Shown one piece after another: positions 18,112-26,634 of a stretch of 64,000 nt of DNA. Origin of the DNA: Thermoflexus sp. GTDB lineage: Bacteria; Chloroflexota; Anaerolineae; Thermoflexales; Thermoflexaceae. Each line of letters begins with the position of its first letter. Within the stretch, counting starts at the first letter, position 1. The DNA lies in the NCBI RefSeq assembly GCF_034432235.1, contig NZ_DAOUCJ010000111.1, forward strand, positions 62,001 through 126,000, read 5' to 3'. The notes beneath the pieces are model-generated. The model was not told the origin of the DNA. It worked only from the letters and a program-made list of their open reading frames with translations, and searched no databases. The translations under genes and the position numbers were made by a program.

Positions 18112-18741
18112 ATGCTCCTGGTCATCGATAACTATGATTCGTTCACCTATAACCTGGTTCAGATCCTGGGCCAGTTGCTTCTGGAAATCGGGCGTGCGGA
18201 CATGCCGCTCCGGGTGATCCGGAACGATGCGATGGATGTCGAGGAGGTGGCCGAGCTGCGCCCTTCTGCGATCGTGATCTCACCGGGTCCGGGGCGCCCG
18301 GAGGATGCGGGCGTGACGATACCGGTGATCCGCGCCCTGAGCGGCCGGGTCCCCATCCTGGGGGTTTGTCTGGGACATCAAGCGATCGCCGTTGCCTTTG
18401 GCGGACAGGTGGTCCGCGCCGGGAGGTTGATGCACGGCAAGGCTTCGCCGATCCTGCACGATGGGCGGGATCTCTTCGCCGGGCTCCCGAACCCCTTTAT
18501 GGCCGGCCGTTATCATTCCTTGCTGGTCGCAGAGCCGCTCCCCGAGGCCCTGGAGGTGGCCGCTCGCACGCCGGAGGGGGAGATCATGGCTCTCCGGCAT
18601 CGCACGCATCCCACATTCGGTGTGCAGTTCCATCCGGAGTCCGTCCTCATGCCCGAGGGATTGCGCCTGTTACGGAATTTCCTCGCCATTGGGGGATACG
18701 GCGATGTCCCTTACAGGGATCGCAGGGATGGTGCGGCCTGA
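18112..18741 (+). CDS. trpG: anthranilate synthase component II (glutamine amidotransferase)
   Basis: A 209-residue class I glutamine amidotransferase that supplies ammonia to TrpE. The N-terminus LLVIDNYDSFTYNLVQ and the catalytic Cys in GVCLGHQAIAVAFGG with His/Glu in QFHPESVL are visible. An upstream in-frame ATG exists, but the ATG at 18112 directly follows AAGGAGGAGGAA and starts exactly at the conserved N-terminus. TrpG and PabA share this family; the operon context points to tryptophan synthesis. Confidence 0.95.
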   Translation: MLLVIDNYDSFTYNLVQILGQLLLEIGRADMPLRVIRNDAMDVEEVAELRPSAIVISPGPGRPEDAGVTIPVIRALSGRVPILGVCLGHQAIAVAFGGQVVRAGRLMHGKASPILHDGRDLFAGLPNPFMAGRYHSLLVAEPLPEALEVAARTPEGEIMALRHRTHPTFGVQFHPESVLMPEGLRLLRNFLAIGGYGDVPYRDRRDGAA

Positions 18742-18850
18742 TCCGACAACCGTAGGGGGGATTGGGCCGTGAGCGATCCGACGAAGCCCCGAAGCGGCCG
18801 GATGCCGATCGCAGTTCCGCCAAACATCGGGTTCGCTGGGGAGGTGGAAG

Positions 18851-19876
18851 ATGATCCGGGAGGCGATTGCCAAGCTGGTCAAACAGGAGAACCTGACGGC
18901 GGAGGAAGCCCAGGCGGCGATGGAAGCGATCATGACTGGGGAAGCCACCCCGGCCCAGATCGGCGCGTTCCTGATCGCCTTGCGGATGAAGGGAGAGACG
19001 ATCCCCGAGATCGTCGGATGCGCCCAGGCGATGCGCCGGGCGATGCAGCGGGTGCCCTATGAAGGCCTTGCGGTCGATACGTGTGGCACAGGGGGAGATG
19101 GCGCCCGGACTTTCAACCTCTCCACCGCCGCCGCTTTTGTGGTGGCGGGGGCCGGTGTGCCGGTGGCCAAACACGGTAATCGCGCGGTCTCCAGCCCCAG
19201 CGGCAGCGCGGATCTCCTGGCGGCTCTGGGCGCCGAGCTGACCCTGACCCCGCAGCATGCGGCCCGGGCGTTGCAGGAAATCGGATTCGCCTTCCTGTTT
19301 GCTCCCGCCTTTCACCCGGCGATGAAGCACGCCATCGGCCCCCGTCGGGAGATCGGCGTCCGAACCATCTTCAACATCCTGGGGCCGCTGTGCAATCCGG
19401 CGGAGGTGCCTTACCAGGTGATGGGCGTGTTCGATCCTCACCTGCTGGAGCCCCTGGCGGAGGTGCTGGGCGCCCTGGGGAGCCGGCATGCCTTGGTGAT
19501 CTGCGGCGTGGGCAACGTCGATGAGGTGACGCCCTCCGGCCCCACCCGGGTGGCAGAATATGCCAACGGGCAGGTCCGCACCTGGATCTTCGATCCCGCG
19601 GATTATGGGATCCCTCGAGCGCCTCTGGAGGCCCTCCGCGGGGCCACTCCGGAGGAGAACGCCCGGCGGTTGCGGGCCCTGTTCCAGGGCCAGGAGAACG
19701 GGCCGCTCCGCATCGCGGTCCTGCTCAACGCTGCCTTCGCCTTGCGGGCCGCGGATCAGGTCGAGGATATCCGCGAAGGCCTGGCGCGGGCGGAGCAGGC
19801 GCTGGTGAGCGGAAGGGCTCTGGCGGTTCTGGAGGAATATGTCGCATATACGCGAAGGCTCGCATTGGAGCATTGA
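18851..19876 (+). CDS. trpD: anthranilate phosphoribosyltransferase
   Basis: A 341-residue enzyme that transfers the phosphoribosyl group of PRPP to anthranilate. The PRPP-binding segment DTCGTGGDGARTFNLSTAAA and KHGNRAVSS are canonical, as is GPLCNPA further on. Start ATG 18851 follows ggggaggtggaag. A 109-base non-coding stretch separates it from trpG. Its stop lies 1 base before the trpC start. Confidence 0.96.
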   Translation: MIREAIAKLVKQENLTAEEAQAAMEAIMTGEATPAQIGAFLIALRMKGETIPEIVGCAQAMRRAMQRVPYEGLAVDTCGTGGDGARTFNLSTAAAFVVAGAGVPVAKHGNRAVSSPSGSADLLAALGAELTLTPQHAARALQEIGFAFLFAPAFHPAMKHAIGPRREIGVRTIFNILGPLCNPAEVPYQVMGVFDPHLLEPLAEVLGALGSRHALVICGVGNVDEVTPSGPTRVAEYANGQVRTWIFDPADYGIPRAPLEALRGATPEENARRLRALFQGQENGPLRIAVLLNAAFALRAADQVEDIREGLARAEQALVSGRALAVLEEYVAYTRRLALEH

Positions 19877-19877
19877 G

Positions 19878-20759
19878 ATGTCCGAGCTGGAAAGGATCCT
19901 GGCCTGGAAGCGAGAGGAACTGGCCGAGCGGATGCGGAGGCGGCCGCTGGCGACCGTGCGGGCGGAGGCGGAAGCGGCCCCGCCCGCCCGGGATTTCGCC
20001 GCGGTCCTCCTCCGGCGCGGGGATCGACCGGCGCTGATCGCGGAGATCAAGCGGGCCTCTCCCTCGCGGGGACCTATTGCCCCCACCGTTGATCCGGTGG
20101 CCCTGGCCCGGGTTTACATCCAGGCCGGGGCTTCGGCCCTCTCGGTGCTCACGGACCCGCGGTTCTTCCACGGGGAACTGGCCCACCTGCAGGCGATCCG
20201 TCGGGCGTTCTCTGAAGTTCCCATTCTGCGCAAGGACTTCACCCTGGACCCCTATCACGTGTATGAGGCCCGGGCAGCGGGGGCGGATGCGGTGCTCCTG
20301 ATCGTGGCCGCACTGGAGCCTGCGCAGCTGATCGATCTGATCGCGCTGTCGGCGTCCCTGGGGATGACGGCCCTCGTGGAAGTCCATCGGGAGGAGGAGC
20401 TGGAACAGGCTCTGAAAGCCGGGGCCCGGGTGGTCGGGATCAATCATCGCGATCTGCGCACCCTTCAGGTGGATCGAACCGTATCCGCCCGGTTGCGCCC
20501 CCGGATCCCCTCCGAGGTCCGGACCGTTGCCGAGAGCGGGCTGCGGTCCCCGGAGGATGTGCGGGAGATGGCTGCCCTGGGCTACGATGCCGTGCTGATC
20601 GGGGAAGCGCTGGTGGAGGCGGGCGTGAGTCCGAACGGTTTCGATTTCGAAGCGGTGGCCCGGCGTGTTCGATGGCTGATCGAAGGGGGAAGCGCGCCCT
20701 TGCCTTCCTCCGCAAGCCGTTGTCCTGCGAACCGAGGGAGCCACGGATGGGGTTTGTGA
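19878..20759 (+). CDS. trpC: indole-3-glycerol-phosphate synthase
   Basis: A 293-residue (beta/alpha)8 enzyme that closes the indole ring from carboxyphenylaminodeoxyribulose phosphate. Signatures: LIAEIKRASPSRGPI with the catalytic Lys, SVLTDPRFFHG, LRKDFTLDPYHVYEARAAGA, and GINHRDLRTL. The start is the ATG at 19878 right after the trpD stop; an earlier in-frame ATG would lie inside trpD. The C-terminal 25 residues after the last helix are extra, and the end overlaps trpF by 13 bases. Confidence 0.95.
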   Translation: MSELERILAWKREELAERMRRRPLATVRAEAEAAPPARDFAAVLLRRGDRPALIAEIKRASPSRGPIAPTVDPVALARVYIQAGASALSVLTDPRFFHGELAHLQAIRRAFSEVPILRKDFTLDPYHVYEARAAGADAVLLIVAALEPAQLIDLIALSASLGMTALVEVHREEELEQALKAGARVVGINHRDLRTLQVDRTVSARLRPRIPSEVRTVAESGLRSPEDVREMAALGYDAVLIGEALVEAGVSPNGFDFEAVARRVRWLIEGGSAPLPSSASRCPANRGSHGWGL

Positions 20760-21442
20760 AGATCTGCGGGATCACCGGTCTGGAGGATGCGCGGATGGCG
20801 ATCGAGGCGGGGGCGGATGCCCTGGGCTTCGTGCTGTATCCGAAAAGCCCCCGCTTCATCCCTCCCGAGCGGGCGGCTGCGATCGCCGCGGTTGTCCGCC
20901 GCGAAGCTCCCCATATCCGGCTGGTGGGGGTGTTCGTCAACGAACCGATCTCCCGGGTGCGATGGCTGATGGCGCGCATCGGTCTGGATTGGGCCCAGCT
21001 CCATGGGGAGGAGACCCCGGAGATCGTGGCCGCCCTGGCCGATCGCGCGTATAAGGTCCTGCGCCTGCGGATCCGATCTTCCGATGGGATCCCGATGGAT
21101 CTCCCGGATCCGGAACGTTACCGGAGCCGGCTGCCCGACGGGCCGACGCTGGGGGTGGACGCCTGGCATCCGACCGCGTATGGGGGAACCGGTCAGCGGG
21201 CGGACTGGGCGGTCGCGGCGGCATGGGCGCGGACCCATCGGTTGCTCCTCAGCGGGGGGCTGACCCCCGAGAATGTCGTGGACGCGATTGTCCAGGTCCG
21301 CCCGTGGGGAGTGGATGTATCATCCGGCGTGGAACGGGAACCCGGGCGGAAGGATCCGGAGAAAGTGGGAGCCTTTGTCGCCCGCGCCCGCAAGGCCTTT
21401 CAGGAGGTGCTCCCCGATGGCGGATCACGCTTTGCGGAATGA
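20747..21442 (+). CDS. trpF: phosphoribosylanthranilate isomerase
   Basis: A 231-residue TIM-barrel isomerase for step 3 of tryptophan synthesis. The N-terminus VKICGITGLEDARMAIEAGA contains the catalytic Cys, followed by LGFVLYPKSPRF; LLLSGGLTPENV and GVDVSSGVE are the phosphate-binding C-terminal strands. ATG 20747 has GAGGGAG upstream and overlaps the trpC end. A 120-base gap follows before trpB. Confidence 0.95.
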   Translation: MGFVKICGITGLEDARMAIEAGADALGFVLYPKSPRFIPPERAAAIAAVVRREAPHIRLVGVFVNEPISRVRWLMARIGLDWAQLHGEETPEIVAALADRAYKVLRLRIRSSDGIPMDLPDPERYRSRLPDGPTLGVDAWHPTAYGGTGQRADWAVAAAWARTHRLLLSGGLTPENVVDAIVQVRPWGVDVSSGVEREPGRKDPEKVGAFVARARKAFQEVLPDGGSRFAE

Positions 21443-21524
21443 GGCGGCGGACTGCCCGATCGGGACGTGGGGGAGCGATCCGACCTCCTCCGGTCCAGAC
21501 CGCGCAGATCCAAGCCGGGTTCCT

Positions 21525-21541
21525 TACTTAACTTAACTTAA
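21525..21541 (+). repeat. short CTTAA tandem repeat
   Basis: Three near-perfect tandem copies of CTTAA (ttacttaacttaacttaa) in the 120-base trpF-trpB gap, 20 bases before the trpB ribosome site. It is an AT-rich island in a GC-rich region. No function is recognised. Confidence 0.5.
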
Positions 21542-21563
21542 TCCAGCGCGGAGGTGAGGGCGG

Positions 21564-22820
21564 ATGGCTGTCGCAGCAAGCGTGCGGATTCCATGGGTTC
21601 CTCCCCCTGTTCAGGAGCGCCGGGGTTATTTCGGGCCTTACGGCGGACGATATGTTCCGGAGACTCTGATTCCTGCCCTTGAGGAACTGGAGTTGGCATT
21701 CCGCGAGGCCGTGGAGGATCCGGAGTTCCAGAGGGAGTTTGAAGGCCTTCTGCGCACCTATGTCGGCCGGCCCACGCCCCTGACGGAGGCCCGACGGCTC
21801 GGCGAGGCCGTGGGCGCGCGGATCTTCCTCAAACGGGAGGATCTGGCGCACACAGGGGCTCATAAGATCAACAACGCCCTGGGCCAGGCCCTGCTGGCGA
21901 AGCGCCTGGGCAAGCGGCGGGTGGTGGCGGAGACCGGGGCAGGCCAGCACGGAGTGGCCACAGCCACGGCCTGTGCCCTCCTCGGCCTGGAGTGCGTGAT
22001 CTACATGGGAACAGCCGATATGGCCCGCCAGCGGCCGAACGTGTTCCGGATGCAATTGCTCGGCGCGGAGGTGCGCCCGGTGGATGTCGGTTCGCGGACG
22101 CTGAAGGATGCCATCAACGAAGCCATCCGGGACTGGGTGACCAACGTGCACATCACCCATTATCTGCTGGGCTCCGCCACGGGGCCCCATCCGTATCCCC
22201 TGATCGTCCGCACCTTTCAATCGGTGATCGGCGTCGAAGCCCGTGCGCAGATGCTGAATCAGTTCGGGCGGCTGCCCGATGTGGCGGTGGCATGCGTGGG
22301 CGGGGGGAGCAACGCCATCGGCCTCTTCGCCGCTTTCCTCGAGGATCCGGTGGAGCTGGTGGGGGTGGAAGCGGGCGGCGAGGGGATCCCCACGGGCCGC
22401 CATGCCGCCCGCTTCGCCGACGGCGACCGGGGCCGCGTGGGGGTTCTCCACGGAGCTCGCACCTACGTGTTGCAGGATCCGTGGGGGCAGATCCTGGATA
22501 CCCACTCGATCTCCGCCGGCCTGGATTACCCGGCGGTCGGCCCAGAGCATGCCTGGTTGCGGGATCGAAATCGGGTCCGTTACACGGCGGTCACCGATGC
22601 GGAGGCGCTGGACGCCTTTCAGGCGCTGGCGCGGCTGGAGGGGATCCTCCCCGCCCTGGAATCCGCCCACGCGGTGGCGGAGGCCATGCGCCTCGCCCGG
22701 GCGCGGCCGGGCCGCTGGATCCTGGTGAACCTCTCCGGGCGGGGGGATAAGGACCTGGAGACGGTGGCGGGGGCGCTGGGAAATGGGGAGGTGATGGGGA
22801 AGCCCGGACGCTCGGGGTGA
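21564..22820 (+). CDS. trpB: tryptophan synthase beta chain
   Basis: A 418-residue PLP enzyme that condenses indole with serine. The N-terminal segment GYFGPYGGRYVPETLIPALE, the PLP-lysine motif HTGAHKINNALGQALLAKRL, ETGAGQHGVATAT and GGGSNAIG identify TrpB1. Start ATG 21564 follows gcggaggtgagggcgg. It is followed by trpA 24 bases later; the products form the alpha2beta2 complex with an indole tunnel. Confidence 0.97.
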   Translation: MAVAASVRIPWVPPPVQERRGYFGPYGGRYVPETLIPALEELELAFREAVEDPEFQREFEGLLRTYVGRPTPLTEARRLGEAVGARIFLKREDLAHTGAHKINNALGQALLAKRLGKRRVVAETGAGQHGVATATACALLGLECVIYMGTADMARQRPNVFRMQLLGAEVRPVDVGSRTLKDAINEAIRDWVTNVHITHYLLGSATGPHPYPLIVRTFQSVIGVEARAQMLNQFGRLPDVAVACVGGGSNAIGLFAAFLEDPVELVGVEAGGEGIPTGRHAARFADGDRGRVGVLHGARTYVLQDPWGQILDTHSISAGLDYPAVGPEHAWLRDRNRVRYTAVTDAEALDAFQALARLEGILPALESAHAVAEAMRLARARPGRWILVNLSGRGDKDLETVAGALGNGEVMGKPGRSG

Positions 22821-22844
22821 AGCCCGCAAAGGGGAGGGACGGAC

Positions 22845-23651
22845 ATGAACGGAATCGAAGCGGTGCGGGAAGCGTTCCGCCGGGCCCGGGCGCAGGGACG
22901 TCCGGCGCTGATCTTTTACTGGCCGGTGGGCTACCCGGACCTTGAGGCCTCGATTCGGATCGTGGCTGCTCTGGCGGACGCCGGTGCCGATCTCATCGAG
23001 CTGGGCCTGCCGTTCTCCGACCCCCTGGCCGATGGCCCGGTGATCCAGCGGGCCACACAGCGCGCCCTGGAGCGCGGGGTGCGCACCCCTCACATCCTGG
23101 AGGCGGCCGCCCGGCTGCGGGCCATGGGAGTCCAGCGGCCCCTGTGCCTGATGACCTATATCAACCCGGTCATGGCTTGGGGGATCCCACGTTTCCTGAC
23201 GGAGGCGGCTCAGGCGGGGATCCACGGGCTGATCGTGCCGGATCTCCCCCTTGAGGAGGCGGAGGAGCTCCAGGTCGCGGCCGGCGCGGCGGGTCTGGCC
23301 TGGGTGCCCCTGGCGGCGCCCACCACGCCGGATGAGCGGCTGGCCCGGATCGCGGCGACCGCCACGGGCTTCCTCTATCTGGTTTCCGTGACGGGGATCA
23401 CGGGGGCGCGGGATCGTTTGCCGGTCGATGTGGTCGCTCATCTGCGACGGGCTCGCCGGGCTGCGGACGGCGTGCCGGTCGCCCTGGGCTTCGGGATCTC
23501 CCGACCGGAGCATGTCCGGGCGCTGGCCCCGGAGGCCGATGGGTTGGTTGTCGGCAGTGCGCTCATCCAGCATGCGGAGGCTTCCGGCTTCGCTCCGGAA
23601 GCCCTCCGAACTTTCGCACGGGCGCTCCGGGAAGCCGCCGGGCCTCTCTGA
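22845..23651 (+). CDS. trpA: tryptophan synthase alpha chain
   Basis: A 268-residue TIM-barrel enzyme that releases indole from indole-3-glycerol phosphate. Signatures: ELGLPFSDPLADGPVIQ with the catalytic Glu/Asp region, LMTYINPVMAWG, and VSVTGITGARD. Start ATG 22845 follows aaaggggagggacggac. It is the last gene of the operon; corA is convergent 38 bases downstream, with a hairpin between them. Confidence 0.96.
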   Translation: MNGIEAVREAFRRARAQGRPALIFYWPVGYPDLEASIRIVAALADAGADLIELGLPFSDPLADGPVIQRATQRALERGVRTPHILEAAARLRAMGVQRPLCLMTYINPVMAWGIPRFLTEAAQAGIHGLIVPDLPLEEAEELQVAAGAAGLAWVPLAAPTTPDERLARIAATATGFLYLVSVTGITGARDRLPVDVVAHLRRARRAADGVPVALGFGISRPEHVRALAPEADGLVVGSALIQHAEASGFAPEALRTFARALREAAGPL

Positions 23652-23663
23652 ACTTTTTGGAGT

Positions 23664-23684
23664 GCGGCACCTCGGTGCCGCTTT
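23664..23684 (+). terminator. candidate terminator between trpA and corA
   Basis: Stem GCGGCAC / GTGCCGC (23664-23670 with 23675-23681), loop CTCG, followed by only three T. It lies in the 38-base gap between two convergent genes, so it may end the trp transcript. The short T-run keeps confidence moderate. Confidence 0.5.
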
Positions 23685-23689
23685 CCATC

Positions 23690-24652
23690 TCACAGCCATC
23701 CCCGCCGCCGGAAAAAGAAGGCCAGCCCTGCGCTGACCCCGGCCATCATGAGGAGCGCCATCGGATATCCCCATGGCCATTCCAGCTCCGGCATATACCG
23801 GAAGTTCATCCCGTAGATCCCGGCGATCAGGGCGTTCGCCATCAGGATGATCGAGGCGATGGTCAGGACTTTCACGATCTCGTTCAGCCGGTTGGACTGA
23901 ATGGAGAGATAGCTCTCCAGAGCGCCGGAGAGCATATCCCGATACAGATCGATGCTCTCCGTCAATCGCACCAGACGGTCATATAGATCCTGAAAATAGG
24001 CCATGTCCTCCGGCCGGAAGATCGGTCGCTCCTGTCGGAGCAGGAGGTTGATCACCTCCCGTTCCGGGGCCACCACGCGGCGTAACTCCAGCAGCGCTTT
24101 CCGCATCTGGAAAACCGCCTCGACCAGGCGCCTATCGGATCCCGCGAACAATCGCTCCTCAATCGCCTCCACTTCCTCCGCGATCCGATCCAGGACCGGG
24201 AAGTAGCGATCCACGATGGCGTCCAGGAGATCGTAAACGAGGCTCCCAGAGGCGATGGGGTGGGGGAATTCTGGATCACCCCAGCGGGCCATAATCGCCT
24301 CTACCTCGGGGATCCGTTGCGGGCGCACCGTGACCAGGTAGCGGGGGCCGATGAAGAGATGAACCGGCCGGAGCATCAGCCCCTTGTTCGGATCGTAGTC
24401 CACCGCATAGAAGACCACGAAATAATGATCCGGGTAAACATCCAGCTTTGGCCGCTCCCGGGCCCGGAAGGCATCCTCCAGCGCCAGCGGATGGAAACCC
24501 AGCGCCTCCCGGAGCAGCTGCCGATCGGTCTCCGCCGGCGGGCAGAGATCGAGCCACAGGAATCCATCAGCCCGCGCGATGGCTCCCCGGAGCGATTCCA
24601 GCGTCACCGGATCCATTCGCTGGGGACCTGGCCAGAGGAAGGCGATCGCCAT
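23690..24652 (-). CDS. corA: CorA-family magnesium/cobalt transporter
   Basis: A 320-residue membrane transporter forming a pentameric divalent-cation channel. The long cytoplasmic N-terminal domain is followed by two C-terminal membrane helices; the signature GMN is present in GIYGMNFRYMPELEWPWGYP (residues about 281-283), close to the C-terminus as in the family. The stalk helix before it contains ESYLSIQSNRLNEIVKVLT. Only 10 bases separate it from the upstream aldolase-family gene, so the two are likely co-transcribed. Confidence 0.95.
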   Translation of the reverse strand: MAIAFLWPGPQRMDPVTLESLRGAIARADGFLWLDLCPPAETDRQLLREALGFHPLALEDAFRARERPKLDVYPDHYFVVFYAVDYDPNKGLMLRPVHLFIGPRYLVTVRPQRIPEVEAIMARWGDPEFPHPIASGSLVYDLLDAIVDRYFPVLDRIAEEVEAIEERLFAGSDRRLVEAVFQMRKALLELRRVVAPEREVINLLLRQERPIFRPEDMAYFQDLYDRLVRLTESIDLYRDMLSGALESYLSIQSNRLNEIVKVLTIASIILMANALIAGIYGMNFRYMPELEWPWGYPMALLMMAGVSAGLAFFFRRRGWL

Positions 24653-24662
24653 GGGGGTGCCG

Positions 24663-25730
24663 CTACACCGATATACGCCGGGATGCGTTGCCGATCACTT
24701 CCGCGATAGCCTGCAGCGCACGACCGATATCGGTGTCGTCGATCCAGTAATGGGTCACCGCCCGGAAGCGCCGGGGGCCCCAGCGCAGGATCCGAACCCG
24801 ATGGTCCGCCAGCGCGCTCAGGAACGCCTCATCCGCCAGCGGAAGACGGGGGTCCAGCTCGAAGATCACGATGTTGGTTTGCACCCGATGGGCCTCGATC
24901 CGGATCCCGGGGATCTCCGCCAGTCCCTCGGCGAACCATCGGGCCCGCCGGTGGTCCTCGGCCAGCCGATCCACCATCGTCTCCAGGGCCACCAGCCCGG
25001 CGGCGGCGAGCACGCCGGCCTGTCGCATCCCTCCTCCAACCATTTTGCGGATCCGACGGGCTTCCCGGATGAAATCCCGGGGGCCGCAGATCAGGGAGCC
25101 CACAGGGGCGCACAGCCCCTTGCTGAGGCAAAACGTCACGGTGTCCGCATGGCGGGCCAGTTCCACCGCGGGGACGCCCAGGGCGACAGCGGCGTTGAAG
25201 ATCCGCGCGCCATCCACGTGCACCGTCAGGCCGTGGCGATCGGCCAGGGCGCGGACCCGGGCCATATATTCCGGCGTCAGCGCGGCGCCCATGCATCGGT
25301 TGTGGGTGTTCTCCAGGGCGATCAGCCGCGTGCGGGGATGATGCACATCCTCTGTCCGGATGGCCGCCTCGATGTCTTCCAGGCGCAGGGTGCCGTCGGG
25401 CTGGTTGGGGATCGGGCGGGGATGAATGCCCCCCAGGGCGGCCATCCCCCCGACCTCGGAGAGGAAAGTGTGGGCCTGGTCGCCCACGATCACCTCATCC
25501 CCCCGGCCGCAGTGGGTGAGGAGGGAGACCAGGTTGGCCATGGTGCCGCTGGCCACAAAGAGAGCGGCCTCCTTCCCCATCCGTTCGGCGGCGGCTTCCT
25601 CCAGGCGCCGCACCGTGGGATCCTCCTCGAACACATCATCCCCCACCTCCGCCCGGGCCATGGCCTCCCGCATGGCCGGTGTGGGATGGGTGACGGTATC
25701 GCTGCGTAAATCGATCCAACCGTTCAGCAT
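24663..25730 (-). CDS. ltaE: low-specificity threonine aldolase / beta-eliminating lyase family
   Basis: A 355-residue fold-type I PLP enzyme that probably splits L-threonine or allo-threonine to glycine and acetaldehyde. The N-terminus IDLRSDTVTHPTPAMREAM and GDDVFEEDPTVRRLEE are hallmark segments; the PLP lysine is Lys204 in TFCLSKGLCAP, and Asp173 in HVDGARIFN binds the cofactor ring. The start at ATG 25730 has GGAG about 8 bases upstream; a longer frame exists upstream but lacks homology. Related lyases share the fold, so substrate is probable rather than certain. Confidence 0.9.
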   Translation of the reverse strand: MLNGWIDLRSDTVTHPTPAMREAMARAEVGDDVFEEDPTVRRLEEAAAERMGKEAALFVASGTMANLVSLLTHCGRGDEVIVGDQAHTFLSEVGGMAALGGIHPRPIPNQPDGTLRLEDIEAAIRTEDVHHPRTRLIALENTHNRCMGAALTPEYMARVRALADRHGLTVHVDGARIFNAAVALGVPAVELARHADTVTFCLSKGLCAPVGSLICGPRDFIREARRIRKMVGGGMRQAGVLAAAGLVALETMVDRLAEDHRRARWFAEGLAEIPGIRIEAHRVQTNIVIFELDPRLPLADEAFLSALADHRVRILRWGPRRFRAVTHYWIDDTDIGRALQAIAEVIGNASRRISV

Positions 25731-26115
25731 CGCAGGGCTCCGGGAACGGATCGCCTCATCCGGATGCAGAGGGCCGGGCAGCCCTCGAAGATGGCCTCCG
25801 ACTCCCAACCTCGTTGATCCTTCCCCTGCCGATGGCATGGATTTTACAGAGATTCACCACAATTCACCTCCCGCAGCTGCAGATAGCTGCCGATCCCTCG
25901 ATCGGTCGGCGCCCGCACCGGCTCATCCCAGCAGGGGGCCTCGAGGATTGCGCCTGGCGTGATTTCCATAGCCGCTCTCCGGTCGCGCGATCGAGCAGGC
26001 TGGAGAACGACAGACGTGCGTCGGCCACCCGGTTAAAAGGCATGAGGCCGCGAGGCTGCCCCCTTGCCGCCTCTGTTCCCAGTTTATGGCGGAGGGCCGT
26101 CGCAGGAAAAGAGGG
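25731..26115. other. intergenic region upstream of ltaE
   Basis: About 385 bases with no gene I can support. On the minus strand a TAAAAT -10-like hexamer lies at 25841-25846 without a clear -35; it could serve the ltaE-corA unit. No repeat or RNA structure was recognised. Confidence 0.4.
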
Positions 26116-26550
26116 CTAATCGGGAGGGGGGGTGGCGGAAAGACGCAGCCGGCTCTTTCGGATCCACGGATAGCGATCGATGATGTGCTGGCGCATATAG
26201 CGCCCCTTCGAGTCCGCCCGCAGGAGTTCCTCGAAGACCTCCCGAGGGACCCCGAAATAGAGATACACGCCTTTGTTGAAGGCGACCTCCAGGATGCCCC
26301 GCTCCGCGTCGTAACGAACCGCGCTGATCATACTGGAATCCACGCCGATCCATCCCGAGGGGAGATGCTTCGCCTCCGGGGAGAGCCCTATAGCTTCCAG
26401 AAGCGGACGCCATTTCCGCAGCGGGGCGATGGTGAGCACTCCTTCCTCCCCCCGGATCTCCATTCGGATGGATCCCTCAGGCATCCCCTTCCAGCGCAAG
26501 CGCAGGGCATCGGTTTCCGGATCGTATTCCACCCATCCCCAGGTTTCCAT
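26116..26550 (-). CDS. KTSC-domain protein
   Basis: A 144-residue protein with a C-terminal KTSC domain (about residues 70-132): SSMISAVRYDAERGILEVAF, KGVYLYFGVPREVFEELL, ADSKGRYMRQHIIDRYPW. KTSC domains are named after a lysyl-tRNA-synthetase-associated region and occur alone in many bacteria; their function is not established. The N-terminal half (WVEYDPETDALRLRW) looks like a separate beta-rich element. ATG 26550 has GGAGGG five bases upstream and is preferred over the ATG at 26571, which has none. Confidence 0.8.
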   Translation of the reverse strand: METWGWVEYDPETDALRLRWKGMPEGSIRMEIRGEEGVLTIAPLRKWRPLLEAIGLSPEAKHLPSGWIGVDSSMISAVRYDAERGILEVAFNKGVYLYFGVPREVFEELLRADSKGRYMRQHIIDRYPWIRKSRLRLSATPPPD

Positions 26551-26634
26551 CCAACCCTCCTGCCTTTTCATGGTTCAGGAGCTACACGGCCGGTCTCTTT
26601 CGAAGGCTGGCCTGGCCGCTTTTCTTGAAAGCGC

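Noticed and set aside
21528..23780. A 750-codon open frame on the minus strand opposite trpB and trpA
   Set aside because: It is exactly antisense to two certain genes, is rich in Arg, His, Gly and Pro, and has no family features; it is a high-GC shadow.
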